This document shows positions 11,270-22,234 of a DNA stretch of 64,000 nucleotides, piece after piece. This DNA is from Argopecten irradians. Its lineage: Eukaryota; Mollusca; Bivalvia; Pectinida; Pectinidae. The stretch is taken from positions 65,518,969 through 65,582,968 of the forward strand of contig NC_091134.1 in NCBI RefSeq assembly GCF_041381155.1. The letters run 5' to 3'. Both the position numbers and the translations under genes were made by a program. Below the pieces are notes generated by a model. It was given only the letters and a program-made list of their open reading frames with translations, made no database searches and was not told the origin of the DNA. Positions within the stretch are counted from its first letter, which is position 1. Each line of letters opens with the position of its first letter.

Positions 11270-13636
11270 AATCTTTTTTTTTTATAATTGTGTTATTTTT
11301 CAAAAGGTTTTTTTTACATATATAAGATGGTACATATATGGTATACACATACATGCAAAATAAACACACATACACATACACAGCCTCGCACTCACACGCT
11401 TTTACAAACAACCAGTTCAATTTATTTTTATTCTGAAATATCAATAACACACAAAATGTTAACCTCTGGCCTATTCTTGTTTAACTACTACCATCATTGA
11501 CATACATGCAATCACACAACAACTCACATTATTCTTGTCAAAATTTAGATACTCAGTTTATACATATGGACATACATGGATATATAAAAACATCACTCTT
11601 AAATGGAAGACAAGTATGCACACACATATACCAAAAAACATTTTGGAAACATATACAAATTCAGCTACAAATTAATGGTAGGCAACGATACAAAAAATGA
11701 AGATCAGAGACAGATAAACAAAACAAACTACAATGTACACAACATGTATTGACATACAAACACATGGGACGGACAGGAAGTGAAAACAAAACAGAAACAT
11801 GGATAAACATACAGGCAGACACCGAAAACTGTAGACAGACAAGATTGAACAAACCAACAATGCACATGTAGTGTCAGAATGACAACTGATAAAATGGATG
11901 GACATAAGGACAAAATAAACAAAAATAAACAGACAGAAGAAGAAAGAGGGGGGGAGACTACTGTCTTAAAATATGTATACACTATATTATACAACGATTA
12001 TTATATTTTAAGAAGAGGGGTTTCATAACTAATAGAAAAAAGAGAAAGAAAATAATGTATGATCAGAGACCTCTCAAAATATTTGGTGCTTTGCCAGGGT
12101 ATTGATATATAAACTATGGATATGAGGAATTTAACTAAAAAAAACTTAAAATATCATATTCCTAACAATGGTAACCATTTTTTCCAATCATTTTCAAATT
12201 TCCTTTGAAGAGTATCGCTTTTATTAAAAACTATATATTTCTGGATACTATAGTGATCTTTTATAACATTTACAAGTGCATTTATATTGAGCGGTTTATG
12301 GAGACATTTTGTTTTGTAAATATAGTGCTTAATAATAAGTAAGATTTCATTATCAGCCATATTAGCATGTGGTGAGATTTCATTAAGAAGGGGACAAACA
12401 AGATTTCAAGTAAATAATCAAAATTCTCAAAAAGTGTTTGGACTTCTCAGTACATTCCCAAAGACAATGTACTATTGTTTCTCTTTCCCTGTTACATAAT
12501 GTACAAATTGGACTAGGATGCAAATTAATCTTATAGAGAAAAGTATTAGTCACTAGAATATTATGAATAATTCTCACTTGAAACCACTGCTGTTTCGAAC
12601 TTTTTGTGATGGTGAAGGGGAGTTTATAGATTTTTTCCCATTTCTCTTTATCATTATCAAATTCAAGGTTCCACTTTCTTGTACCTGTTGGTGTAACAGC
12701 AGGAGTAATCAAACAGTTATAAAAATCTTTAGACCCTTTTTGATTCTTAAAGAAAATCTGAAATTCAAGTGGTATAGCGGGAAGAGAGAGTGTCTCCAAA
12801 TGCAATTGTAAATAAAAATTTCGAAGGAAATTCTTGGCTGCAGACACAAGACCGTGAAACTGGAGAAAATTAGTATTAATGTTTAAAATATTTGAAAACG
12901 CATTGAAAGTGAAAAATGTTAAGCTGTCAGGATTCTTAATAAGGTCATTGAGGGTAACTACACCAGCATTGAACCAGTTTTGATAAAATACACATTTATT
13001 TCCGACTTTAATATCTGCATTATACCATAAGGTTGTTTTCAATAAAGTGTCTTGTTTATATCTAGATTGGATTGATATTGGGGAATTATTTAACTTAGAA
13101 ACACTTTGGAGAACATCTTTCCAAAACATGTTTTGGCAATGTTTGATATATTCATTTCCGCATTTCCACATTTTATCGATATTTATACAATAGTGTAATA
13201 GTGATTTCCACTTTCCTGTAGAGTACAAAGTTCTCCTTATTCAACCTAGTTTTAGAAAGTCTATGAAGGTTTTCACATCTATCATTTTCAGTCCCCCTTC
13301 CTTATGGTTCTGAATAATAACATTTTTTTTAATTTTATGAGATTTACTGTCCCATAGATTCAAATAGGAGAGAGTTTAAATTTGAAAGAAGCTTGTCTGA
13401 TGGGTTTGGTATGGTGATAAATAAGTAATTAAGCTGAGAAATGAGTAAAGATTTAATTATGTTGATTCTTCTTATTGGAGTTAGTCTACGTCTTTTCCAC
13501 ATGTTAAGTATTGACTTTAATTTTACAATTTTTTTTATCAAAATTCATTTTGGGAATCTCACTTAAATTGACCGAAAACTCAATTCCTAAAAAACTGAAT
13601 CTATTTCTACCCTATAAAAGGTTATATTCTGGAAAA
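11270..13636 (-). mobile_element. L1/Tx1-like LINE, 3' half (split by a nested insertion)
   Basis: Minus-strand remains of LINE ORF2 C-terminus: KKIVKLKSILNMWKRRRLTP at 13344-13541, a 281-residue block at 12383-13228 ending in a finger (PICTLCNRERETIVHCLWEC), and a last block NILNINALVNVIK-like at 12154-12360. These are the thumb and tail regions of L1/Tx1-type ORF2. A T-run at 11273-11283 (A-run on the element strand) may be its 3' end. The region 11290-12150 would then be its 3' UTR. The upstream half, with the YADD active site, is at 20467-21785. The 13-bp string ATATTCTGGAAAA at 13624-13636 and 20467-20479 shows that the two halves were once joined. Confidence 0.75.
13624..13636. repeat. 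Target-site duplication, left copy (13 bp)
   Basis: ATATTCTGGAAAA here is repeated exactly at 20467-20479, at the two ends of the nested plus-strand LINE. Joining the flanks with one copy restores continuous LINE ORF2 sequence in the interrupted element (FFPEY followed by N-R-F-S-F-L-G-I). Confidence 0.75.
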
Positions 13637-14599
13637 TTGCCATCAAATCATCCAATGGCCTTCTAGCTCACCTGCCCCCACAACGCCCGCAACAAGGACA
13701 GTAACTGAATTCCTCCATTGAGTTGTATACACAATGTATGAACCTGTATATATTATATCGGTTTTTTACAGCAATACAACAATTCATATGTTTCAGTAAA
13801 AATCCACTTATCTTTATAAGAACTTTAGTTCTATTTAATAAATAATAACAAAGTTCTAACTACTTTGGTTTGTAGCCATTTAGTAGATACGACTAGATGG
13901 AAAACCGTGATTTGAATCCGTAATAACTTGATAATTGGTATTGATTACCTAAATTATGTCCATTAGCATATAAAGTAAATCATGGTTTGAAAGTTACAAC
14001 CTGATCAGTACTTTTGATCATCAACAGTGATGACACGTTATCATAAATGTATCATGATTTTTCAAATATACAATGCAGATGATCTTAAGTATTACACTAA
14101 TGTTTGATTACTATTACAAATCTGTCCAGCGTTGATTTAGGCATACCATTGATAAATGGTAAAGTTATATCGTAAGGCACATGTAATAACAACATAAGTG
14201 CCTCATAATTATAAGTTTTCTCTAATTTCGATTATTAAATGCACGAAATTATTCAACTTATCTGTAAAAAAACAACAACAAAACAAGACATACAGTTTAC
14301 ATTCGGTTGTTCTATATACATGTACACTGGTAGATACAATCCTGCGAGTGTTTCAGCTTTATTGTTATTATCATTTTCAATTTTGAATACAAGTAATCTT
14401 ATGTGATAAATATCCAAACGGTATGTTGTGTGATACTCAATGAATGTCAAATGTTACCTGGTTCTCGATTGTATATAAAACAGTTTTCTTTGTTTATAAA
14501 TCATTCCTATGCTACTAAATTAATGTAGTTCGCACTATCCTACCAAACACCCAAATGTGGTTCTTTTTCCATGTTTGATGAAATTTTAGTCATTTTGTT

Positions 14600-14652
14600 T
14601 ACTTATCTTTCTTTCTTTTTTCCCTTTTTTCCATTCACCTTTCTTCCCTTTC

Positions 14653-14684
<32 letters not shown>

Positions 14685-14695
14685 TTTTTTTGTTT
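14600..14695. repeat. Pyrimidine tract ending in a long T run
   Basis: A T/C-rich stretch ending in about 24 consecutive T, inside the 5' part of the nested LINE. It produces a spurious Phe-rich open frame (14571-14855). It could be the A-tail of a minus-strand retroposon or simple slippage. Confidence 0.6.
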
Positions 14696-17606
14696 ATTCA
14701 CCTTCATTACCTTTTACCCATTCTGTCTTTACTTCTGCAATAGAACTGTCTTCTTGTCTGAGTGTCCAGTTATTTATATCTACAAATGTATTATGGTATA
14801 CACACCCGACCGTCGCCCTATACGAGATGTACTAATTATTGATGATCATGGGTAGTGATTTAGCTCAGTATAGGGCGGCGATCGGCTGTTTCTACCAACG
14901 TACACACTCTATATTGATATTCTAACAGTTTTTATTCTACATAAATTTTCTAAAATTATTCACGTGTTGCAGGGCAGTGTGATGTCCATTTTAATTATAT
15001 TGCTTTTATCACTAATTTTATCTTATCTTGTATCGTGAACAACTCAAACTTCCTCTTTATACTACAGCTTCTCCTCCTTTCCTGTAACGACGTTCATCCA
15101 AACCCCGGCCCCCTCAATCATAAAAATGATCCATCTATCTTTCATTTAAATATACGTAGTCTGAGAAATAACATGTCTTTTTTAGAAAACATTGTTTCTG
15201 ATTATGATAGTGTCTGTGTTACCGAGACTCATCTTGATTCATCGATAGCTGACTGTTATGTACTCCTGGATGCTTATGAGCTTTACCGTAAAGATCGAGG
15301 AACTCCGGGTGGGGGGATAACTATTTACACTTCCAGTCTCCTGTGTACGATTTAGAATTTCGGGTGGGTGAAGTTGTTTGGACAGAGATCCAGTTTCCAG
15401 ATAAGAAATTCCCCTTACGCACATTATACAGACCTCCAAACACAGCACACTCATTTTGGAATTATTTTAAACTTTCATTAGAAACAGCCAAGCAAGAAAC
15501 TCCACATGTAGTAGTAGTAGGAGACATTAATGTTGATCTTTTAGCTGTTGAGAACACACATGCAATTTATGACATTATTAACTTATTTCACTTGACAAAC
15601 GTTATAAACAAACCGACACGCATTGGACAACGTCCTCTACACTCATTGACCCTATACTGCACTCCGACACGTGTACCTTCAGTTTAGCCGACTTAATAGA
15701 CATTGATAACAACATCTCTGACCACCAAGCGACGTTTGTAGATTTGTCTGTTGACACTGGTATAGTTAAGACATATAAGCGTAAAGTTATATGTTATAGT
15801 GACGCAAATTACGGACTTTTTTAATAATAGATTAGACGAAACTGACTGGCAAGATCTTTTCACAATGACACACTCCCCAGATGACATGTGTGATATTTTA
15901 CATCTAGATTTTTAGATATAGCTGGGGAGTGTATACCGATAAAAATAGTGACAGTACGACCTAATGGCAAACCTTGGTTTAACACTGACTTAAGACGGGA
16001 AATCAGAAAGAGAGACAGACTTTTAATTTTTTTAAATCAAATCGTACGCCAGCTAACCTTACAAACTTTCGGAAACGTTATTATGTTAAGTATCTTAAGA
16101 AAAGCACTAAAGAAAGGTTTTATGCGGACATAAACGGCATTCTTGATCAATACTCAGTTTCGAACCCCAAAACACTTTTGGAAAATTGTCCGCAGGCTAA
16201 TTAAAACAACTGATACTGCCAATATTATACCTCCTCTCAGAAATGAATTTGGTCAAATTGAAATTAAAAAGATGGTAAAGCTAACATTTTAAATGATTAC
16301 TTTGCTTCCATTTCTACTATCGACGATTCCAATACCGACGTGCCTGCTGTACAACTTAGGACGGACGCCACTCTATCCGACATACCTTTCAATTTAAATG
16401 ACATTATCGACATCCTTAAATCGTTAAATATTAATAAAGCTGTAGGTATTGATACCATAAGTCACCACGTGTTAAAAAATACAGCACTATCATCAGCTCT
16501 TCCTCTATCTTTTATCTTTAAATCTTCTTTGGAAACTGGTATATCTCCCAAACAATGGAAAAAAGCATTAGTAATGCATTTATTCAAAAAGGGAGATAAG
16601 CAAGAAGTTTCAAATTATAGACCTATTTCACTATTAAGCACCGTTGGAAAAGTTTTTGAAAGATTGGTAGTGAAATATTTGCATAACTATTTATTAGATC
16701 ATTCTTTAATTTATAAATATCAGTCAGGTTTCCAGCCAGGTCATTCGACAGTTCATCAAATTATTGAATTATATCACACCTTATAGAAAAAAAACGTCCT
16801 TCATGTTTAGTTTTCTGTGATATTTCAAAGGCGTTCGATCGTGTATGGCACAGGGGATTGGAAGTGAAACTAGCAAATTATGGCATTTCCGGAAAATTGT
16901 TAGAGTGGTTTAAGAATTATATAAGTAATAGACAACAGCAAGTTTTTGTGGGAAATACGAAGTCTTTAGTTAAATCAACCAATGCCGGAATTCCTCAAGG
17001 ATCTGTATTAGGCCCTCTTTTATTCATTATATATATATATATCAATGACATAGCTGATAACTTGGAAAGTCTTTGTAAATTATTCGCCGATGATACCTCC
17101 TTATTATACTCTGATGCATCTCCTCAAACAATTGAAACAAAAATAAATAATGATTTAGATAAAATTAAACACTGGGCTAGTAAGTGGCTAGTAAATTTTA
17201 ATCCTTCTAAAACAGAGGCATTACTTATTTCCAACTCTGAACTTGAACATGCAATAGAAATTAAGTTTAATAATGTAAATGTAGACTTTGTAGAAAATCA
17301 TAAGCACCTGGGAGTGGTAATAAGCGAAAATTGTAAATGGAGTAAACATATCGAAAATATTTGTAAAATGTGTCAAAACAGGTAAGTGTCCCACGAAAAC
17401 TTAAGTATTTGTTAAACAGACGAACTTTAGACAAAATTTACAGAGCATATATTGTTCCATTACTAGAATACTGTTGTGAAGCTTGGGACGGATGTACTCT
17501 CGGTGACGCAGACAATTTAGAAAAACTACAGTTAGAGTCTATTCGGATAATAACTCAGGCGCGGATCCAAGGGGGGGCGGACCCGGCGTACGCCCCCCCT
17601 AAAATA

Positions 17607-17712
17607 GGAGAGAGAGAAAAAAATAAAAGGGAAAAAGAAGGGAAAAAGAAAGAGGGGAAGGAAGGAAAAGAAGGAAGAAAGAAAAAAAGAGGGAGAAAGG
17701 GAAAAAAATTAA
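17607..17712 (+). repeat. Polypurine tract
   Basis: About 105 bases almost entirely A and G on the plus strand, inside the CAGG-ended transposon. Such tracts can form triplex (H-) DNA and are slippage-prone. Confidence 0.7.
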
Positions 17713-18808
17713 GGAATTAGATAAAGAGTGAGAATTAGACAGAAATCTCCATTTCCTACCTTTACCGTTTGATGTTATCATTTTAAAATCTAAATGTATT
17801 CGACTTTGTGGTACATACATGCATGAACATACTTGTATCCAGGCGCAATGGAATAATTATATTTTTTTTCGTGTAAGTTAAGGTTTTATCTCCATCGCTT
17901 AAAAGGTACAATGTAAATCACTTCAAGTATTTACTTTTTCCAAAAAAAAAACCCCGATAAAATCCCAATATATTAGATAATTTATTGTCATTAATATTCA
18001 ATATTGACAGGTTGGGGTGGGTGGAAGGAATTGTAGCTGGCAATGAGTCTTCGCTGGTTGACTATATGTCATGCCCTTCGTTTTCCAGGTTGTAAATGAT
18101 ATATTACACATTTTTGAATCAGCATTAAAGTCCTGTATTAAATCCGACTATCAATTCACAAATGTGTGCGTACTTTCAAAACGCCAGTTAAAAGATCACT
18201 ACTGACGCCGAATGCTTCTAGAAGCCTTTTATTTGTCCTAAGAAAATGTGTGTAAAGAAAAAAGTGGAATGCGACAGAAAATGAGAGCTTCTAGGGTCTG
18301 GGTGCACCCCATGGCCAGATGCCTTCCTTTTTTGTTTCAATAAAAACATATCTTAACGATAATGTTATAAGATAGGCAAACGATGTGAAAAAATTAATGC
18401 ACATGACAAAAGGCTCCCTATTAGAAAACAGGATGATAGCAATGGTTCCTGGCACCGTATGGCCATAGACAAGACCACTAGCCTTCTTTTCTTTCATTGT
18501 CCAATACACGAATTATGAAGATTGTGTAAGTTAGGGAAAATGAATTATCTAATCTGACAGATAATGTATAAAAGTAAAAGCTTATATCGTTAAAAAAAGT
18601 TCACATACACTGTCATTAGTCCTATAAAAACCTTCAATAGGCGACCCTTAGCTGCAATATTGTAGCTCAAAAGACTTTTTAGACTGAAAATGTTGTCTTC
18701 TTTAGAGCTACAATTGTTCCCTATTACTTCAAAACCTTCAAAAAAGTATGAAAAACTGTACATGTGCCCGAGTGATTTTCGGAGGCAGTGCTCCACTACG
18801 ATACATAG

Positions 18809-18845
18809 GGACACAATTCGTACCCGGCCTAAAGGCATAGTAGGC
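18809..18845. repeat. Perfect 12-bp-stem hairpin
   Basis: CGTACCCGGCCT is followed by an 11-base loop and its exact complement AGGCCGGGTACG. It lies within the CAGG-ended transposon and could be a subterminal or structural motif of that element. Confidence 0.7.
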
Positions 18846-20466
18846 CGGGTACGTATATTCGTTCTAGGCGGCCCCCAGACCCCCATCCTTTTCTTTGCTT
18901 CGTGCCTCTATGAATAGATATTCAGATTTTAGGCAGTGCAATTCTGTAACTTTATATTCAAAATATGACATTAGTCGTCAAAAATAATAAACGAACATTT
19001 TTACATGGCTTCAATTATTTTTTGGAAAAAGTGTACATTTATTCGAGGGCTTCTGGGGCCTAGGCGGCCCCCAGACCCCCACCCTTCTTCGCTTTATGTC
19101 CATATAAATATTAAGATATTGACATTGCAATTCTGTAAGTAAAAAAAAATAAATTAAAACTTCAAATAAAAAATATGACACTTGACACGAAAACCATAAA
19201 TAAACATCCTTAAATGGCTTCAATTATTTTCTGGAAAATGTGTTCATGAAATCCTCAGAATGCAGGATTTTGCACCATTTATTCGAGAGCTTCTGGGGGC
19301 CGAAACCTAAATCCGCCCCTGTAACTGGTTTACCATCTTATGCAAGTAGGGTTATACTCGTTATACTCAGAAAGTGGACTCGAAGAAAGAAGAGAAAACT
19401 GCATTTTTTTTCAAAATTCAAGCTAACCTCATGCCAAATTATCTTTCAGCTTTACTACCTCCTTTAGTGTCACAAAATTTAGAATATAACCTCCGTAATG
19501 CTAACAATTACTCTTTACCTAACTTCAGGCTTCAACTTACTAATAGTTCTTTTTTCCCCTCTACTATTCGACTTTGGAACAATTTAGACCCTGTTATAAG
19601 ACAAAGTATGACAGCCCCAGCTTTTAAACACTCTCTTAGTAAGTTAAATGACATAAATAGTCCCTCGTATTATGTGTTTGGAGACAGGAAAATTATATTT
19701 TGCATGCTAGATTAAGAACTAATTCAAGTACTCTAAACGATGACTAATTTCGTGCTAATTTAATTGATTTCCAACTTTGTCATTGTGGACATTCTATTGA
19801 AAATGCTTTTCACTTTTTTTTAATTGCAATAAGTATGTAGATCAGAGAATAAAGTGGTACCGTGAGTTAAATGACTTCATCCCACTGGACCTTCAGCTAA
19901 TTTTCCATGGCAGTCAAAATTATCTAAAGTAGACAATGAAAAAATATTTCTGCACACTCATAAATGTATTAACGATACAAAAGATTTTGATTTTACATCT
20001 GTACATTCTCTATCACCTACCTCTTTCCTTAGGTTACAATTGTGCAAGCCTTCCTAATTTTGTCCAACATATCTCTCTTCAGTACTTGATACATTTGATA
20101 TATTGTGTATTTGAAATAATTCATATATATATATATATATATACATAAACTGTTTACCTACTTTAACTTCACGCAGTCTTAAACAATGCTTCTTTTTTAG
20201 TGAAAATGTCTCAACTATAATTTAAGATAATATAAATGAAGGTCTCTGTCACATTTTTTTTCATATACCTGCACCTTCTTACATCCTATCTTTACCCTTC
20301 CCTTATCCACACTTCCACAAAAAATACTATTTTATTGTTAATGTCATCGTGTATAATTTTGTATGTGTTACCTAATATTGTATGGAAAGGGCTTAATATA
20401 AGTTGGAAAACTTATGCCCAATCCTATTGTATATATTTGATACAATAAAATATGCTTAAACTAAAC

Positions 20467-21785
20467 ATATTCTGGAAAAAACTTTTCTTCGCTGTACTTT
20501 TTGCTTCCTATCCATACTACCTGTGTTTTGCTGGTGTTGACATTAAGTCCTGATATCTTAGCAAAATTGTTTAGTTCATTTATTGACTCCCTTAATGATC
20601 TCTCTGATCCATCTAGTATTAGGCCTGTATCATCAGCGTATTGTAAGTTCAAGATGTCTACATTATCAATTTGGATACCTTTTATTTCGATATTCGACCT
20701 AATTCTAGCAGCTAATATTTTGACGCAAAGTATAAAAATGTATGGGGCGATCGGATCCCCCTGACGACAACCGCGCTGGATAGAGACGAGTAAAGAAAGA
20801 TTTCCACATTGATTTACTAGAGACTATACGTTATTATGTAATGTTTTGACCCATTTTCTAATACCCACTCCGAAATTGAAATAATTTAACATATTATCAA
20901 TAAATTTCCACGTAACAGAATCGAAAGCTTTTTCAAAGTCTATCAAGAGTATCATACCTGGAATGTTTAAATCTTCTGCATAACATATAACAGCATAAAG
21001 AGTTTGTATATTTTCTCCAATAGAGCGTCCTGATAAGAAACCTGTCTGATCTTCATTTATTAATCTATCTAGTACTGAACAAATTCTATGAGAGATAACA
21101 CTAGATGCAATTTTATAAACAGTATTTAAAAGATTAATAGGTCTCCAGTTTTTTAAAAAGTGGTGTGGTTTATCCCCCTTTGGTAGACATGTAATTATAC
21201 CTTGTCTTTGAGTTACAGAAAATTGGCCATTCACAAAACTGAAATTAATTGATCTTACAATGAACTCTCTTAAATATTTCCAAAACATCTTAAAATTCTA
21301 CGGTGAAGCCGTCAGAGCCTGGGCTTTTGTTATTTTTCATATTTTCAGAGTGTTACTTGCTTCATCCATAGTTATGTAACCTAACCTTTCTGACTCGGAA
21401 TTAATTAATTTGGGAACCTCACAACCATTGAGATAATGATCTAAATTCATATTGTTGACATCTCTATAACTATATAAATCAGTGTAAAAAGATTGAACTT
21501 CAAATAATATATCATTTTGGTTTGTGATATTGTCACCATTCCCCTTCTGTATTTTTGGGATTATTTTTGAGGTAAAATTTCTATTTTCAAGATTAAAAAT
21601 GTATGATGTAGGCTTCCCTCCCTCTTCAACCAATTTTGCTCGTGACCTTACAATACTTCCCTTATCTTTTCGTGTACGTAATGCCTCTAATTTCCTTTTC
21701 TTTTCTTCCAATTCAATCTGATCTGGGTCTCGCGTCAAAATCTTAACCTTGTCATTGTCATCTTGCAAATCCAGTAACCCCCTTT
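20467..21785 (-). mobile_element. L1/Tx1-like LINE, RT half
   Basis: Upstream half of the LINE whose tail is at 11270-13636. Minus-strand blocks are a pre-RT region (IVRSRAKLVEEGGKPTSYIF, 21337-21768), RT fingers and palm (CLPKGDKPHHFLKNWRPINL, GFLSGRSIGENIQ, LLIDFEKAFDSVTWKF, 20824-21288) and the active site with its following strand (LQYADDTGLIL, GLNVNTSKTQVVW, 20461-20763). Frames change between blocks, so the element is a relic. There is no APE endonuclease to the right of 21785, so it appears 5'-truncated. Confidence 0.8.
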
Positions 21786-22087
21786 AGAATGATTATTCAT
21801 ACCCATCACAACACTTATAATCATAGATTAATAATAATATGTAGAAATCAACGTTACTGATTATGGATAACGGTATTTTTCAACACTTTAAAACCTTAAC
21901 CTGGTGCCGATCCAGAGTGACTCATAAGACCCCATCTCTTCGAGAAGCGAACAAAAAATCGATAGAAAATATTTCAAAAAAGTTAATTTTTACAATATGA
22001 AGCGTAAGACGCGCAGAGTGAGCCTTGGAGAACTAAACCTGTTTTGATTTCAGACCAAATAAGAACAGTTCTGGTTTTGTCTGAATC
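21786..22087. other. Spacer between LINE and ligase copy 2
   Basis: About 300 bp between the 5' edge of the LINE relic and the probable poly(A) site of ligase copy 2. Nothing recognised. Confidence 0.35.
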
Positions 22088-22093
22088 TTTATT
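22088..22093 (-). terminator. Candidate poly(A) signal of ligase copy 2
   Basis: AATAAA on the minus strand (plus-strand tttatt), about 140 bases downstream of the TAA stop at 22235-22237. It is the first clear signal after the stop. Confidence 0.45.
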
Positions 22094-22234
22094 GCAGAGG
22101 CGGATATGGTCCATGATCTTGTAATCCTTCAATAAGGGTCGGTAAGATAGTAGATTGTGGAAACGTCTGAGACGCTATACCAACGTGGCCCCTATAGCTA
22201 AAGGCATTTTTCAACAATTTCCAATGTCATAATA

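Larger units (their letters stand above)
17556..19321. mobile_element. CAGG-ended non-autonomous DNA transposon (hAT-like ends)
   Basis: The left end CAGGCGCGGATCCAAGG and the complement of the right end, CAGGGGCGGATTTAGG, are matching inverted termini. TAACT flanks both sides (17551-17555, 19322-19326). Removing the element and one TAACT restores the LINE frame ...IRIITGLPSYAS. The CAGGGGCGGATC terminus is common among hAT-type elements, but the 5-bp duplication is shorter than the usual 8 bp, so the superfamily is uncertain. The inside holds a polypurine tract (17607-17712) and at least two related blocks, each with a GGCGGCCCCCAGACCCCCA motif (18857 and 19061), followed by a TGGCTTCAATTATTTT block about 130-145 bp further on. 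No transposase was seen. Confidence 0.75.
13637..20466 (+). mobile_element. CR1/Jockey-like LINE inserted into another LINE (itself interrupted)
   Basis: Plus-strand ORF2 remains in several frames. The N-terminal hydrophobic stretch ends in NDVHPNPGP (15035-15120), a 2A-like motif. An APE endonuclease follows (FHLNIRSLRNN, VTETHLDSS, GDINVDLL, SDHQ; 15120-15730). Then comes RT: NYRPISLLSTVGKVFERL (16615), GIPQGSVLGPLLFIIYI (16990), FADDTSLLYSD (17085) and the YIVPLLEYCCEAWDG thumb (17450). The C-terminal part resumes after the inserted DNA transposon, with FFPSTIRLWNNL (19550) and a CHCGHSIENAFHFF finger (19780). Several stops and frame changes interrupt it. About 1.3 kb of unrecognised sequence with a pyrimidine/T tract (14600-14695) precedes ORF2, and no ORF1 was seen. 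The 3' end is near 20466, after AATAAAATATGC. Confidence 0.8.

Noticed and set aside
11661-11994. Overlapping Cys/Leu-rich minus-strand frames
   Set aside because: They are three shifted frames over the same AT-rich LINE 3' region, which is typical of low-complexity sequence.
14571-14855. 94-codon Phe-rich 'membrane protein' frame
   Set aside because: It is a translation of a pyrimidine/T tract inside a LINE.
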